A model generated the notes under the pieces. It was not told where the DNA came from, made no database searches, and worked only from the letters and a program-made list of their open reading frames with translations. Source: Burkholderia sp052045245 (GTDB lineage Bacteria > Pseudomonadota > Gammaproteobacteria > Burkholderiales > Burkholderiaceae). Taken from it: a DNA stretch of 64,000 nt. Position numbers and translations under genes: made by a program. Within the stretch, counting starts at the first letter, position 1, and each line of letters starts with the position of its first letter. Below, piece by piece: positions 25,172-32,765 of this stretch. Location: the NCBI RefSeq assembly GCF_052045245.1, contig NZ_JBQEON010000031.1, positions 1 to 64,000 on the forward strand, given 5' to 3'.

Positions 25172-26167
25172 ATGTGGATCAAACCCCCTTTGCGCACCGT
25201 ACTGACCGGCGGTGACATCGCGCCAGGCGAGATTACGCCGCGCGCGGTGTTCGAGAACCGGCGGCGGATCCTGCAGGCCGCAGGCCTAATGGCGGCGGGC
25301 GGATTGCTCGGCCGCAGCGGCTCGGCATTTGCCGCCTATGCGTCGCCCGACGCGAGGGCCGCGAAGCTCGTGGCAAAGACCAATCCGAAGTTCGTCGCGG
25401 CCGACAAGGTGACACCGTTCAAGGACATCACGTCCTACAACAACTTCTATGAATTCGGCACCGACAAGGGTGACCCCGCGCAGAACGCGAGCACGTTGCG
25501 GCCGCGTCCGTGGCGCGTGAGCGTTGAGGGCGAGGTGCTGCACCCGAAGGTATTCGATCTCGACGAACTGCTGAAGCTGGCGCCGCTCGAGGAGCGCGTG
25601 TACCGGCTGCGCTGCGTCGAGGGCTGGTCGATGGTGATTCCATGGATCGGCGTGCCGCTGTCCGAGCTGATCAAGCGCGTGCAGCCGACCGGCAACGCGA
25701 AATACGTTCAGTTCATCACGCTGGCCGATCCGTCGCAAATGCCGGGGCTCTCGACGCCGGTACTCGACTGGCCGTACTCGGAAGGACTGCGGATGGACGA
25801 GGCGATGAATCCGCTGACGCTACTGACGATGGGCGTCTATGGCCAGGTGCTGCCGAACCAGAACGGCGCGCCGGTGCGGATCGTGGTGCCGTGGAAGTAC
25901 GGCTTCAAGAGCGCGAAATCGCTCGTGAAGATCCGCTTGGTCGACAAGCAGCCGAAGACGAGCTGGAACACGTATGCGTCGAACGAATACGGCTTCTATT
26001 CGAACGTGAACCCGAACGTCGATCACCCGCGCTGGAGTCAGGCGACCGAGCGCCGGATCGGCGAGGACGGCTTCTTCACGCCGAAGCGCAAGACGCTGAT
26101 GTTCAACGGCTACGGCGATCTCGTCGGGTCGATGTATCAGGGCATGGACCTGAAAAAGAACTTCTGA
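25172..26167 (+). CDS. msrP: Protein-methionine-sulfoxide reductase catalytic subunit MsrP
   Basis: Periplasmic molybdopterin enzyme that reduces methionine sulfoxide in oxidised envelope proteins, taking electrons from MsrQ. It has 331 residues. A twin-arginine signal (NRRRILQAAGLMAAGG, from about residue 29) precedes the oxidoreductase molybdopterin-binding domain; C148 in YRLRCVEGWSM is the expected molybdenum ligand. A near-perfect AGGAGGAG precedes the start. Stop and msrQ start are four bases apart. Confidence 0.96.
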   Translation: MWIKPPLRTVLTGGDIAPGEITPRAVFENRRRILQAAGLMAAGGLLGRSGSAFAAYASPDARAAKLVAKTNPKFVAADKVTPFKDITSYNNFYEFGTDKGDPAQNASTLRPRPWRVSVEGEVLHPKVFDLDELLKLAPLEERVYRLRCVEGWSMVIPWIGVPLSELIKRVQPTGNAKYVQFITLADPSQMPGLSTPVLDWPYSEGLRMDEAMNPLTLLTMGVYGQVLPNQNGAPVRIVVPWKYGFKSAKSLVKIRLVDKQPKTSWNTYASNEYGFYSNVNPNVDHPRWSQATERRIGEDGFFTPKRKTLMFNGYGDLVGSMYQGMDLKKNF

Positions 26168-26171
26168 GCCG

Positions 26172-26885
26172 ATGGTGAGAAACGACATGCCTCCCTCGAC
26201 GCTGACGCCTGCACGCGCGTCCGGCACGCGCGCGGCCACCGCGGCCAGCGCGGCGACTGCCCGGGCCGGCGCGGTGCGCACCGGCTCGCCGCGCTGGCTT
26301 GTACCGACCAAGGTGCTGGTTTTCGCGGCCGGCCTCTATCCGCTCGCGCGTCTCGTGCTGTTCGGACTGACCGACCGGCTCGGCGCGAACCCGATCGAGT
26401 TCATCACGCGTTCGACCGGCCTCTGGACGCTCGTGATCCTCTGCGTCACGCTTGCCGTCACGCCGCTTCGGCGCGTGACGGGCGTTCCCGCGCTGCTGCG
26501 CTTTCGCCGGATGGTCGGCCTGTTCGCGTTCTTTTACGCGACGCTGCATTTCACCACGTATCTGTGGTTCGACAAGTGGTTCGACGTGCTCGCGATCCTG
26601 AAGGACGTGGGCAAGCGCCCGTTCATCACGGTCGGTTTTGGCGCGTTCGTGCTGCTGATTCCGCTGGCCGCGACCTCGCCGCGCGCGATGGTGCGCCGGC
26701 TGGGCCGCCGCTGGGCGACACTGCATCGCGCGATCTATGTGATTGCGCTGGCCGGCGTGCTGCATTTCTGGTGGATGCGCGCCGGCAAGCACGATCTCGC
26801 GCTGCCGAAGCTCTATGCGGCGATCGTCGCGGTGCTGCTGGGCTGGCGGCTGCTGGAGTGGGGCTGGCGGCGCATCCGTGCGTGA
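26172..26885 (+). CDS. msrQ: Protein-methionine-sulfoxide reductase heme subunit MsrQ
   Basis: Inner-membrane cytochrome b-like protein passing quinone electrons to MsrP. It has 237 residues with about six transmembrane helices and conserved histidines (ATLHFTTYLWF, LHRAIYVIA, GVLHFWW). The first 40 residues are an alanine-rich extension before the first helix; ATG 26187 is an alternative start. Forms an operon with msrP. Confidence 0.95.
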   Translation: MVRNDMPPSTLTPARASGTRAATAASAATARAGAVRTGSPRWLVPTKVLVFAAGLYPLARLVLFGLTDRLGANPIEFITRSTGLWTLVILCVTLAVTPLRRVTGVPALLRFRRMVGLFAFFYATLHFTTYLWFDKWFDVLAILKDVGKRPFITVGFGAFVLLIPLAATSPRAMVRRLGRRWATLHRAIYVIALAGVLHFWWMRAGKHDLALPKLYAAIVAVLLGWRLLEWGWRRIRA

Positions 26886-26906
26886 TGATGCGGGCCTGGA
26901 AAAACG

Positions 26907-26934
26907 AAAGGCGATGACGGGAAGTCATCGCCTT
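26907..26934 (-). terminator. Terminator for the lptM transcript
   Basis: An 11-bp stem (AAGGCGATGAC with GTCATCGCCTT) around five bases lies between convergent msrQ and lptM. The T-rich tract (TTTCGTTTTT) is on the minus strand, so it suits lptM better than msrQ. Confidence 0.6.
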
Positions 26935-26970
26935 GTGTCGCCAAGGAAGCGCGCGAGCGGCGGCGCGCGA

Positions 26971-27249
26971 TTACTGCGTGGCGGCCGGGCCTGATGCCGG
27001 TACGGCGGCCTTCGACGCACCGCTCGACAACTCGGGCGACAGCGTGAGCGGCGTGCCGGAAGAATCGGGAATGCTGTCGGACGACGCGTTTTCATCGGTC
27101 GGCGTGACGTCCGACGGCGGTGCGTCCTGCTGGATGGGCTTCGCCGGCAACGGAGGCACGGTGGGCAGATAGAGCGGACCGCGTTGACCGCAACCGGCAA
27201 GAATCGCCAAAGCCGCTACAATCGCGCTCATCTGGAAAACGACTCGCAT
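26971..27249 (-). CDS. lptM: LptM-like lipoprotein (YifL family)
   Basis: Small outer-membrane lipoprotein of 92 residues. In E. coli LptM promotes disulfide maturation of the LptD translocon. The signal peptide MRVVFQMSAIVAALAIL ends in the lipobox LAGC, followed by the family signature GQRGPLYLP. The remaining tail is Ser/Pro/Asp-rich and probably disordered. ATG 27249 is chosen because the longer frame upstream lacks a signal peptide. Divergent from cyaY. Confidence 0.88.
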   Translation of the reverse strand: MRVVFQMSAIVAALAILAGCGQRGPLYLPTVPPLPAKPIQQDAPPSDVTPTDENASSDSIPDSSGTPLTLSPELSSGASKAAVPASGPAATQ

Positions 27250-27285
27250 GATCGTCCCTGAACAATTTAACCGATAGAGTTTAGC

Positions 27286-27612
27286 ATGTCCGATACTGAA
27301 TACCTGGCCCGTGCCGAGGCCGTGCTGGCGGCCGTCGAGCGCACCGTGGATGCCGCGAACGACGGCGATCACGACATCGATCTGGAGCGCAACGGCGGCG
27401 TGCTGACGCTGACGTTCGAGAACGGCTCGAAGATCATCGTCAACCTGCAGCCGCCGATGAAGGAACTGTGGATCGCCGCGAAGGCGGGCGGGTTCCACTA
27501 CCGTTTCATCGACGGCGAATGGCGCGATACGCGCACCGGCACCGAGTTCTTCTCGGCGCTTACCGACTACGCGACGCAGCAGGCCGGCCTGCCGATCACG
27601 TTCGCCGCGTAA
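27286..27612 (+). CDS. cyaY: Iron-sulfur cluster assembly protein CyaY (frataxin homologue)
   Basis: Bacterial frataxin, an iron-binding regulator of IscS-dependent Fe-S assembly. It has 108 residues. The acidic first helix (TEYLARAEAVLAAVERTVD) and the beta-sheet signature IIVNLQPPMKELWIAAKAGG are clear. Divergent from the lptM-like gene by 36 bp. Confidence 0.95.
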   Translation: MSDTEYLARAEAVLAAVERTVDAANDGDHDIDLERNGGVLTLTFENGSKIIVNLQPPMKELWIAAKAGGFHYRFIDGEWRDTRTGTEFFSALTDYATQQAGLPITFAA

Positions 27613-27682
27613 CGACCGGCTCGCTTGCTTGGCCGGGCGTCGATACGTCGAGACGGTCGAGACGCCGAATCGAAACGCAATG

Positions 27683-27710
27683 AAAAAAGCGCCCCGCGGG
27701 GCGCTTTTTT
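27683..27710. terminator. Bidirectional terminator between cyaY and mrcA
   Basis: A perfect 28-bp palindrome: AAAAAAGCGCCCCG followed directly by its complement. It can terminate both convergent genes. Confidence 0.92.
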
Positions 27711-27729
27711 CATGCTCGGACCGTGCGTG

Positions 27730-30123
27730 TCAGTGGCCGCGGAACAGGTTCATGATGTCCTGCTTCTCCTGTTCGTCGACATGTGGCACCGCTTCGCCGA
27801 CGTCCTGCGCGGCCGGCGCCTGCGGCACGCCGACCGTCGACACGAAGCCGTGCCCCGGCGTGAATTCGGTGAAGTACAGCTCGCCGCCGAGCGACTGGAC
27901 ATCGTCCGGCATTGTCGGCTTGAACTCCGGCACGCCTTTCAGCGCCGCACCCATGTATTCGATCCAGACCGGCAGCGCCAGCCCGCCGCCCGTTTCGCGA
28001 TCGCCGAGGCTGCGCGGGTTGTCGTAGCCGATCCACGCGATCGCGGCGAGCGAGTGCTGGTAGCCGGCGAACCACGCGTCGTGCGAGTCGTTCGTCGTGC
28101 CGGTCTTGCCCGCGAGGTCGGTGCGCTTCAGCACGTTGGTGCGCGCGCCCGTGCCGCGCTGCGCGACGCTCTGCAGCAGGCTGTTCGTCACGTACGCGTT
28201 GCGTGCGTCGATTGCGCGCGGCGCGTTCTGCTCGGCGACGAGCGGTTGCGCGCGTGCGACGATCGCGCCATTCGGATCGGTCACTTCGGCGATCAGGTAC
28301 GGATTCACGCGGAAGCCGCCGTTCGCAAAAACCGAGTACGCGCCGGCCATCTGCAGCGGCGTGACCTGGCCCGCGCCGAGCGCCATCGGCAGGTAGGCCG
28401 GATGGCGATCGGCGTCGAAGCCGAAGCGCGTGATGTACTGCTGCGCGTACTTCGTGCCGATGTGATTCAGGATCCGGATCGACACGAGGTTGCGCGAGCG
28501 CTGCAGCGCGGTGCGCATCGACATCGGGCCTTCGAAGCCGCCGCCGTAGTTCTTCGGTTCCCACGGCTGGCCGCCGGTTTCCGCGGCGCTGAAATACAGC
28601 GGGCCGTCGTTGATCACCGTGGCCGGGCCGAGGCCCTTGTCGAGCGACGCCGAGTAGATGAACGGCTTGAACGACGAACCGGGTTGGCGCCACGCCTGCG
28701 TGACGTGATTGAACTTGTTCTTGTTGTAGTCGAAGCCGCCGACGAGCGAGCGGATCGCGCCGTCCTGCGGGACGATCGAGATGAACGCGCCCTCGACCTG
28801 CGGCAATTGCGTGATCGACCACTTGCCGGCGTCGTTCTTCACGACACGGACGATCGCGCCCGGGCGGATGCGGCGGTTCGGCTGCGCATTGGCCGACAGC
28901 GCGCCGGACGCGAAGCGCAGGTTGTCGCCTTCGATCGTCGCGTTGCTGCCGTCGATGAAGGCGACCGTGATCTGGCGCGGGGTTGCCGCGGTGACGACCG
29001 CGGCGATCAGCTCGCCGTTGTCGGGGTGCTCGAGCAGCGCATCGTCGATCGCCTGCTCGCGGTCGTCGGCACCGGCCGGCAGCTCGATGAAGCCTTCCGG
29101 CCCGCGATAGCCGTGGCGGCGCTCGTAATCCATGATGCCCTTGCGCAGCGCGGTGTACGCGACCTGCTGGTCGGCGGAGTCGATCGTGGTGACGACGTTG
29201 AAGCCGCGCGTATAGGTTTCCTCGCGGTACTGCGCGTACATCATTTGTCGGACCATTTCCGCGACGTACTCGGCGTGCACGCTGAATTCGCGCCCCGCGC
29301 CCTTGACGACGAGCGGCTGAGCGACGGCTGCGTCGTACTGCTCGCGCGTGATGAAGTTCAGCTCGAGCATCCGCTGCAGGATGTATTCCTGGCGCACCTT
29401 CGCGCGCTTCGGATTGACGACCGGGTTATACGCGGACGGCGCCTTCGGCAGCCCGGCGAGCATCGCAGCTTCCGCGAGCGTGATGTCCTTCAGGTCCTTG
29501 CCGAAGTAGACCCGCGCGGCGCTCGCGAAGCCGTACGCGCGCTGGCCGAGATAGATCTGATTCATGTAGACCTCGAGAATCTGATCTTTCGTCAGCGCGC
29601 GCTCGATCCGGTACGCGAGCAGCATCTCGTAGATCTTGCGCGTGTAGGTCTTCTCGCTCGACAGGAAGAAGTTGCGCGCGACCTGCATCGTGATCGTGCT
29701 CGCGCCCTGCGAGGCATGGCCGTTCGTCAGCGCGACGAAGCCGGCGCGGGCGATGCCGGTGAGGTCGACGCCGCCGTGATCGTAGAAACGCGCGTCCTCG
29801 ATCGCGAGGATGGCCTTCTTGAGCGAGTCGGGCACGTCCTTGAAATGGACGATGTCGCGGCGTTCCTCGCCGAATTCGCCGATCAGCACGTGATCGGACG
29901 TATAGATGCGCAGCGGTACCTTCGGACGATAGTCGGTCAGTGCGTCGAGCGACGGCATGTTCGGCCACGCGACGACGAGCGCGTAGCCGAGCACGAGGCC
30001 GCCGGCCACGACGAGGGCCACGCACATCGCGGCAACGCCGATCAGGGCTTTCTGCCACCAGGGCCGCTTTTTCGGCTCGGGCGCGGGAGGCGGGGACGTA
30101 GGAGACGTGGATTGCATAGGCAT
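27730..30123 (-). CDS. mrcA: Penicillin-binding protein 1A
   Basis: Bifunctional peptidoglycan synthase at the inner membrane. It has 797 residues from ATG 30123 (ATG 30117 is an equal alternative). Order: short Pro-rich cytoplasmic tail, transmembrane helix about 24-46, GT51 glycosyltransferase with catalytic E109 in EDARFYDHGG, linker with OB-like insert, then transpeptidase with S483-S-F-K486, SRN (in LQRSRNLVS) and K673-T-G. All catalytic motifs are intact. Divergent from the pil cluster, the arrangement also seen in other proteobacteria where ponA/mrcA faces pilM. Confidence 0.96.
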   Translation of the reverse strand: MPMQSTSPTSPPPAPEPKKRPWWQKALIGVAAMCVALVVAGGLVLGYALVVAWPNMPSLDALTDYRPKVPLRIYTSDHVLIGEFGEERRDIVHFKDVPDSLKKAILAIEDARFYDHGGVDLTGIARAGFVALTNGHASQGASTITMQVARNFFLSSEKTYTRKIYEMLLAYRIERALTKDQILEVYMNQIYLGQRAYGFASAARVYFGKDLKDITLAEAAMLAGLPKAPSAYNPVVNPKRAKVRQEYILQRMLELNFITREQYDAAVAQPLVVKGAGREFSVHAEYVAEMVRQMMYAQYREETYTRGFNVVTTIDSADQQVAYTALRKGIMDYERRHGYRGPEGFIELPAGADDREQAIDDALLEHPDNGELIAAVVTAATPRQITVAFIDGSNATIEGDNLRFASGALSANAQPNRRIRPGAIVRVVKNDAGKWSITQLPQVEGAFISIVPQDGAIRSLVGGFDYNKNKFNHVTQAWRQPGSSFKPFIYSASLDKGLGPATVINDGPLYFSAAETGGQPWEPKNYGGGFEGPMSMRTALQRSRNLVSIRILNHIGTKYAQQYITRFGFDADRHPAYLPMALGAGQVTPLQMAGAYSVFANGGFRVNPYLIAEVTDPNGAIVARAQPLVAEQNAPRAIDARNAYVTNSLLQSVAQRGTGARTNVLKRTDLAGKTGTTNDSHDAWFAGYQHSLAAIAWIGYDNPRSLGDRETGGGLALPVWIEYMGAALKGVPEFKPTMPDDVQSLGGELYFTEFTPGHGFVSTVGVPQAPAAQDVGEAVPHVDEQEKQDIMNLFRGH

Positions 30124-30142
30124 ACCGGAAAACAGTCCCGCG

Positions 30143-30148
30143 ATTATA
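30143..30148 (-). promoter_or_regulatory. Candidate -10 element of mrcA
   Basis: The minus strand reads TATAAT here, 20 bases before the mrcA start. No good -35 hexamer was found 16-18 bases upstream, so support rests on the perfect -10 alone. Confidence 0.35.
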
Positions 30149-30343
30149 GCTGCCCGGTAAGACCGGTCCTGACGCGGGCGGCGCCCGCCGGCAAGCGGCG
30201 GATCGCGGTGTCGTCCGCATAGTGTCCGCGCGGCCGCGCCGCGTGACAACTGGCCGTCCGGCTGACTGTCGGGCGCACGCGCCGCTCTGCAGAATCAGGC
30301 CTCGGAAACGCGGCGTGGGCCGCAACGATCGCGGGAGGCTGGG

Positions 30344-31267
30344 ATGGCTGGACGATGGGCGGCGCGGTTCGCGCCGGGGAGGCACCGTTCGACGGGAATC
30401 GACGTCGGGGCGGACGAGGTGAGGGTGGCCGTGCTGAGTCGGCGCGGCCGGGTCGCGGAGGTGCGCGTCGAAGGGCTCGAGCGGGAGCCGGTCGGACTGG
30501 CGGGCGGGCCGGAGCACGCACGCTGGGCCGCGGTTGCGCGCGCATTGGCGGCGGCCGTCTCGCGGCTGGCGGCGGCGGGCGTGCGTTGCGACACGCGCGG
30601 CGTGATGGCACTGCGCGACGACGAAATGCGCACCGCCACGCTCGATCTGGCCGGGCGCGACGATGTTGCGCACGCCGCCCGGCAGGCGGCCGAGCGCATC
30701 TCGGGGCTCGCGCCGGAGAGCCTCGCATTCGACTGGCGACAGGACGGCGGCGTGCGCTCGGACGAGGTTGCGGTCGCCGTGGCGCCGCAGGCGTTGCTCG
30801 AACGGCGGATCGACGTGGCCGCGCAGGCCGGCGTCGACCTGACGGCCGTCGACGGCGAGTCGGCCGCCGCGCTGCGCGCGTTGCGCTATGCCGCGCGGTT
30901 CGAGCTCGACGCGCATGGCCCGTACGCCGCATTCTGGTTTGGCGACACGGGGGTGCACGGCTGGCGGGTCGACGGCGCGGTCGCCGCGCCGGTGTTCGCG
31001 GTGTTCGGCGACATGCAGGCGGCATTTGCCGATGCATTGCGTCAGTGCGTGATCGAGTCGGTGCGCTGCGTGCTCGTGGCCGGCGATGCGCGCTGCATCG
31101 CTCGCTGCGGCACGTCGGTCGCCGATATCGGCGATGCGCTCGGCGTGGCCGCGGTGCCGTTCGACTGCACCGGATGGGACGGCGTGCCGGGCGAACGCAC
31201 CGGCGCGCCGGACGGGCCGGCGTTTGCGCTGGCAATCGGGCTGGCGTTGCGCGGGGTGTGGGAGTGA
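30344..31267 (+). CDS. pilM: PilM-like actin-fold pilus assembly protein
   Basis: Cytoplasmic actin-like protein that binds the N-terminus of PilN in the type IV pilus inner-membrane platform. It has 307 residues. The beginning STGIDVGADEVRVAVLSRRG matches the first actin-fold phosphate loop, and a second (GPYAAFWFGDTGVHGW) lies in the middle. It is shorter than the 350-residue Pseudomonas PilM and more divergent, nearer ComA/HofM-like forms. Divergent from mrcA; its TGA overlaps the pilN ATG. Confidence 0.8.
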   Translation: MAGRWAARFAPGRHRSTGIDVGADEVRVAVLSRRGRVAEVRVEGLEREPVGLAGGPEHARWAAVARALAAAVSRLAAAGVRCDTRGVMALRDDEMRTATLDLAGRDDVAHAARQAAERISGLAPESLAFDWRQDGGVRSDEVAVAVAPQALLERRIDVAAQAGVDLTAVDGESAAALRALRYAARFELDAHGPYAAFWFGDTGVHGWRVDGAVAAPVFAVFGDMQAAFADALRQCVIESVRCVLVAGDARCIARCGTSVADIGDALGVAAVPFDCTGWDGVPGERTGAPDGPAFALAIGLALRGVWE

Positions 31268-31899
31268 TGGCCGCTACGGGGCTCGGGCGGGTTGCCGCCA
31301 GCCCTCCCGCGCTCGGCGGATTCAATCTGTTGCCGTACCGAGAGCGGCTGGCGCAAGCGTTGCGGCGCCGCCGCGCCAGCCAGTGCGGGGCGGCGATCCT
31401 GCTCGGGGTATTCGCGGCTGGCCTTTGGACCGGGGTGGCGACCGCGTGGCGATGGCAAGTGGATGCCGAGCGGACGCGGGTGGAGGTGCGGCTGCGGCAA
31501 TTGCAGCCGCAGGTGGAGGCCGCCCGGCGCATCGCCGGCGTGGCCGCCGATCTCGCGCAACGCGATGCGCGGGCAGCCGTGCTTGCTGCGCCTTACCGGC
31601 GAGTCGTCGGGCTGCTCGCGGCGCTGGCGCAGGCACGCGACGATACCGTTCGGCTCGACGCATTGCGTACGACATCGTCCGGCGCCGTGCTCGACGCGCG
31701 CGCCACGAGTTACCGGGCGGCCGCGCGATGGCTCACCCGCATCGCGGCCGAACAGCGCGACTGGCGATTCGATATCGATGCGCTGGCACCGGCTTCGGCC
31801 ATGCCGGTCACGGGTGCGGACGCACCGTTCCGGTTCTCCGTGCAGGTACGCTGGCACGACGCGCCATCGCGGCAGAAGGCGGCGGGAGGCGGCGCATGA
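31267..31899 (+). CDS. pilN: PilN-like pilus assembly protein
   Basis: Bitopic inner-membrane protein of the pilus alignment complex. It has 210 residues: N-terminal FNLLPYRERL (residues 19-28), the conserved PilM-binding motif, then one transmembrane helix at about 40-60 and a periplasmic coiled/ferredoxin-like domain. The start overlaps the pilM stop and the stop overlaps the next start, indicating strict coupling. Confidence 0.85.
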   Translation: MAATGLGRVAASPPALGGFNLLPYRERLAQALRRRRASQCGAAILLGVFAAGLWTGVATAWRWQVDAERTRVEVRLRQLQPQVEAARRIAGVAADLAQRDARAAVLAAPYRRVVGLLAALAQARDDTVRLDALRTTSSGAVLDARATSYRAAARWLTRIAAEQRDWRFDIDALAPASAMPVTGADAPFRFSVQVRWHDAPSRQKAAGGGA

Positions 31900-32765
31900 C
31901 GGCGATCGTGCACCGACCCATGCCGGGCCGCGCCGGGTGGCTCAGCCGGGCGACGCGGGTGTCGCCGGCCGCGGCGCACGCGGTGGGTTGCGTGCTGGCA
32001 TTTGCGTCCGCGATGGCGGGCGGCATTCATCTGACGGATGCGGCCGACTGGAGCGGACTCGCCCGCAGCCGCGTGTTGTTGGCAACCGCCCAGGGGCGAG
32101 CCGCTGATGCAGAGCGGATGGTCGCAGCCGGCACGCAGCGGCGCGACGTCGAGCCGGCTGCCGTGCCCGACCGCGGCGCGCCGCGTGCGCCGACATGGCC
32201 CGCGCTGATGCTTGAGCTGGCTGACCTGGTGGGGGCGAGCGGATTGCAGATCGTATCGATCGAACCGCGGCGCGCGGACGATGCGGCGCCGGACGGCCGA
32301 CGCACGGTACGGATCGTCGCGGATGGCGGTTTCCCGGCTCTGTTGCGCCTGATGGGCGAATTGGCGGATTTCCGCGTGCTGGTGGTGCCGTCGGTGTTGC
32401 AGATCGAACGGAAAACGCCTGCGTCGCGAGTGGACATGACGGTCGACGTGTTCCCGGTGCTGGCGGCGGCCCGAGCGCCGGATGGTGCGGGGCGAGTACT
32501 GGCCGGCGCATCGGCTGGCGACCCATTCGGCGGCGCTGATTCGCCGATCGTGTTCGACGCCCCGGCGCTGCGCCTGGCCGGCACGATTCGCGACGCTCGT
32601 GCCGCGCTTGCGCTGTTCGACACCGGTGATGGTGTGTTCGCGGCCGTCGCGCCGGGCGAGGCGCTTGGGGCATCGCGCGTGATGCGAGTCGATGCCGGGG
32701 CCGTGACGCTCGCGACGGCCGACGGCGCGCGCCGGTTCGTCGTGGACGACGGAGGTCGCTCATGA
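31896..32765 (+). CDS. pilO: PilO-PilP fusion protein
   Basis: One 289-residue frame occupies the place of pilO and pilP. The N-terminal part has a membrane helix (about 28-48), then a PilO-like periplasmic domain (about 100-190: MLELADLVGASGLQIVSIEP, VLVVPSVLQIER). After a Gly/Ala-rich linker the last 70 residues (from about 222: APALRLAGTIRDARAAL, DGVFAAVAPGEALG) resemble the beta-domain of PilP, which docks PilN/O to PilQ. The PilP lipoprotein signal is absent. Domain assignment is by inspection and moderate in confidence. Overlaps both neighbours by four bases. Confidence 0.72.
   Translation: MTAIVHRPMPGRAGWLSRATRVSPAAAHAVGCVLAFASAMAGGIHLTDAADWSGLARSRVLLATAQGRAADAERMVAAGTQRRDVEPAAVPDRGAPRAPTWPALMLELADLVGASGLQIVSIEPRRADDAAPDGRRTVRIVADGGFPALLRLMGELADFRVLVVPSVLQIERKTPASRVDMTVDVFPVLAAARAPDGAGRVLAGASAGDPFGGADSPIVFDAPALRLAGTIRDARAALALFDTGDGVFAAVAPGEALGASRVMRVDAGAVTLATADGARRFVVDDGGRS

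Noticed and set aside
27625..30222. Long plus-strand open frame opposite mrcA
   Set aside because: It is a shadow of the mrcA gene caused by high GC; the product is Arg-rich without motifs, while the minus strand carries intact PBP1a motifs.
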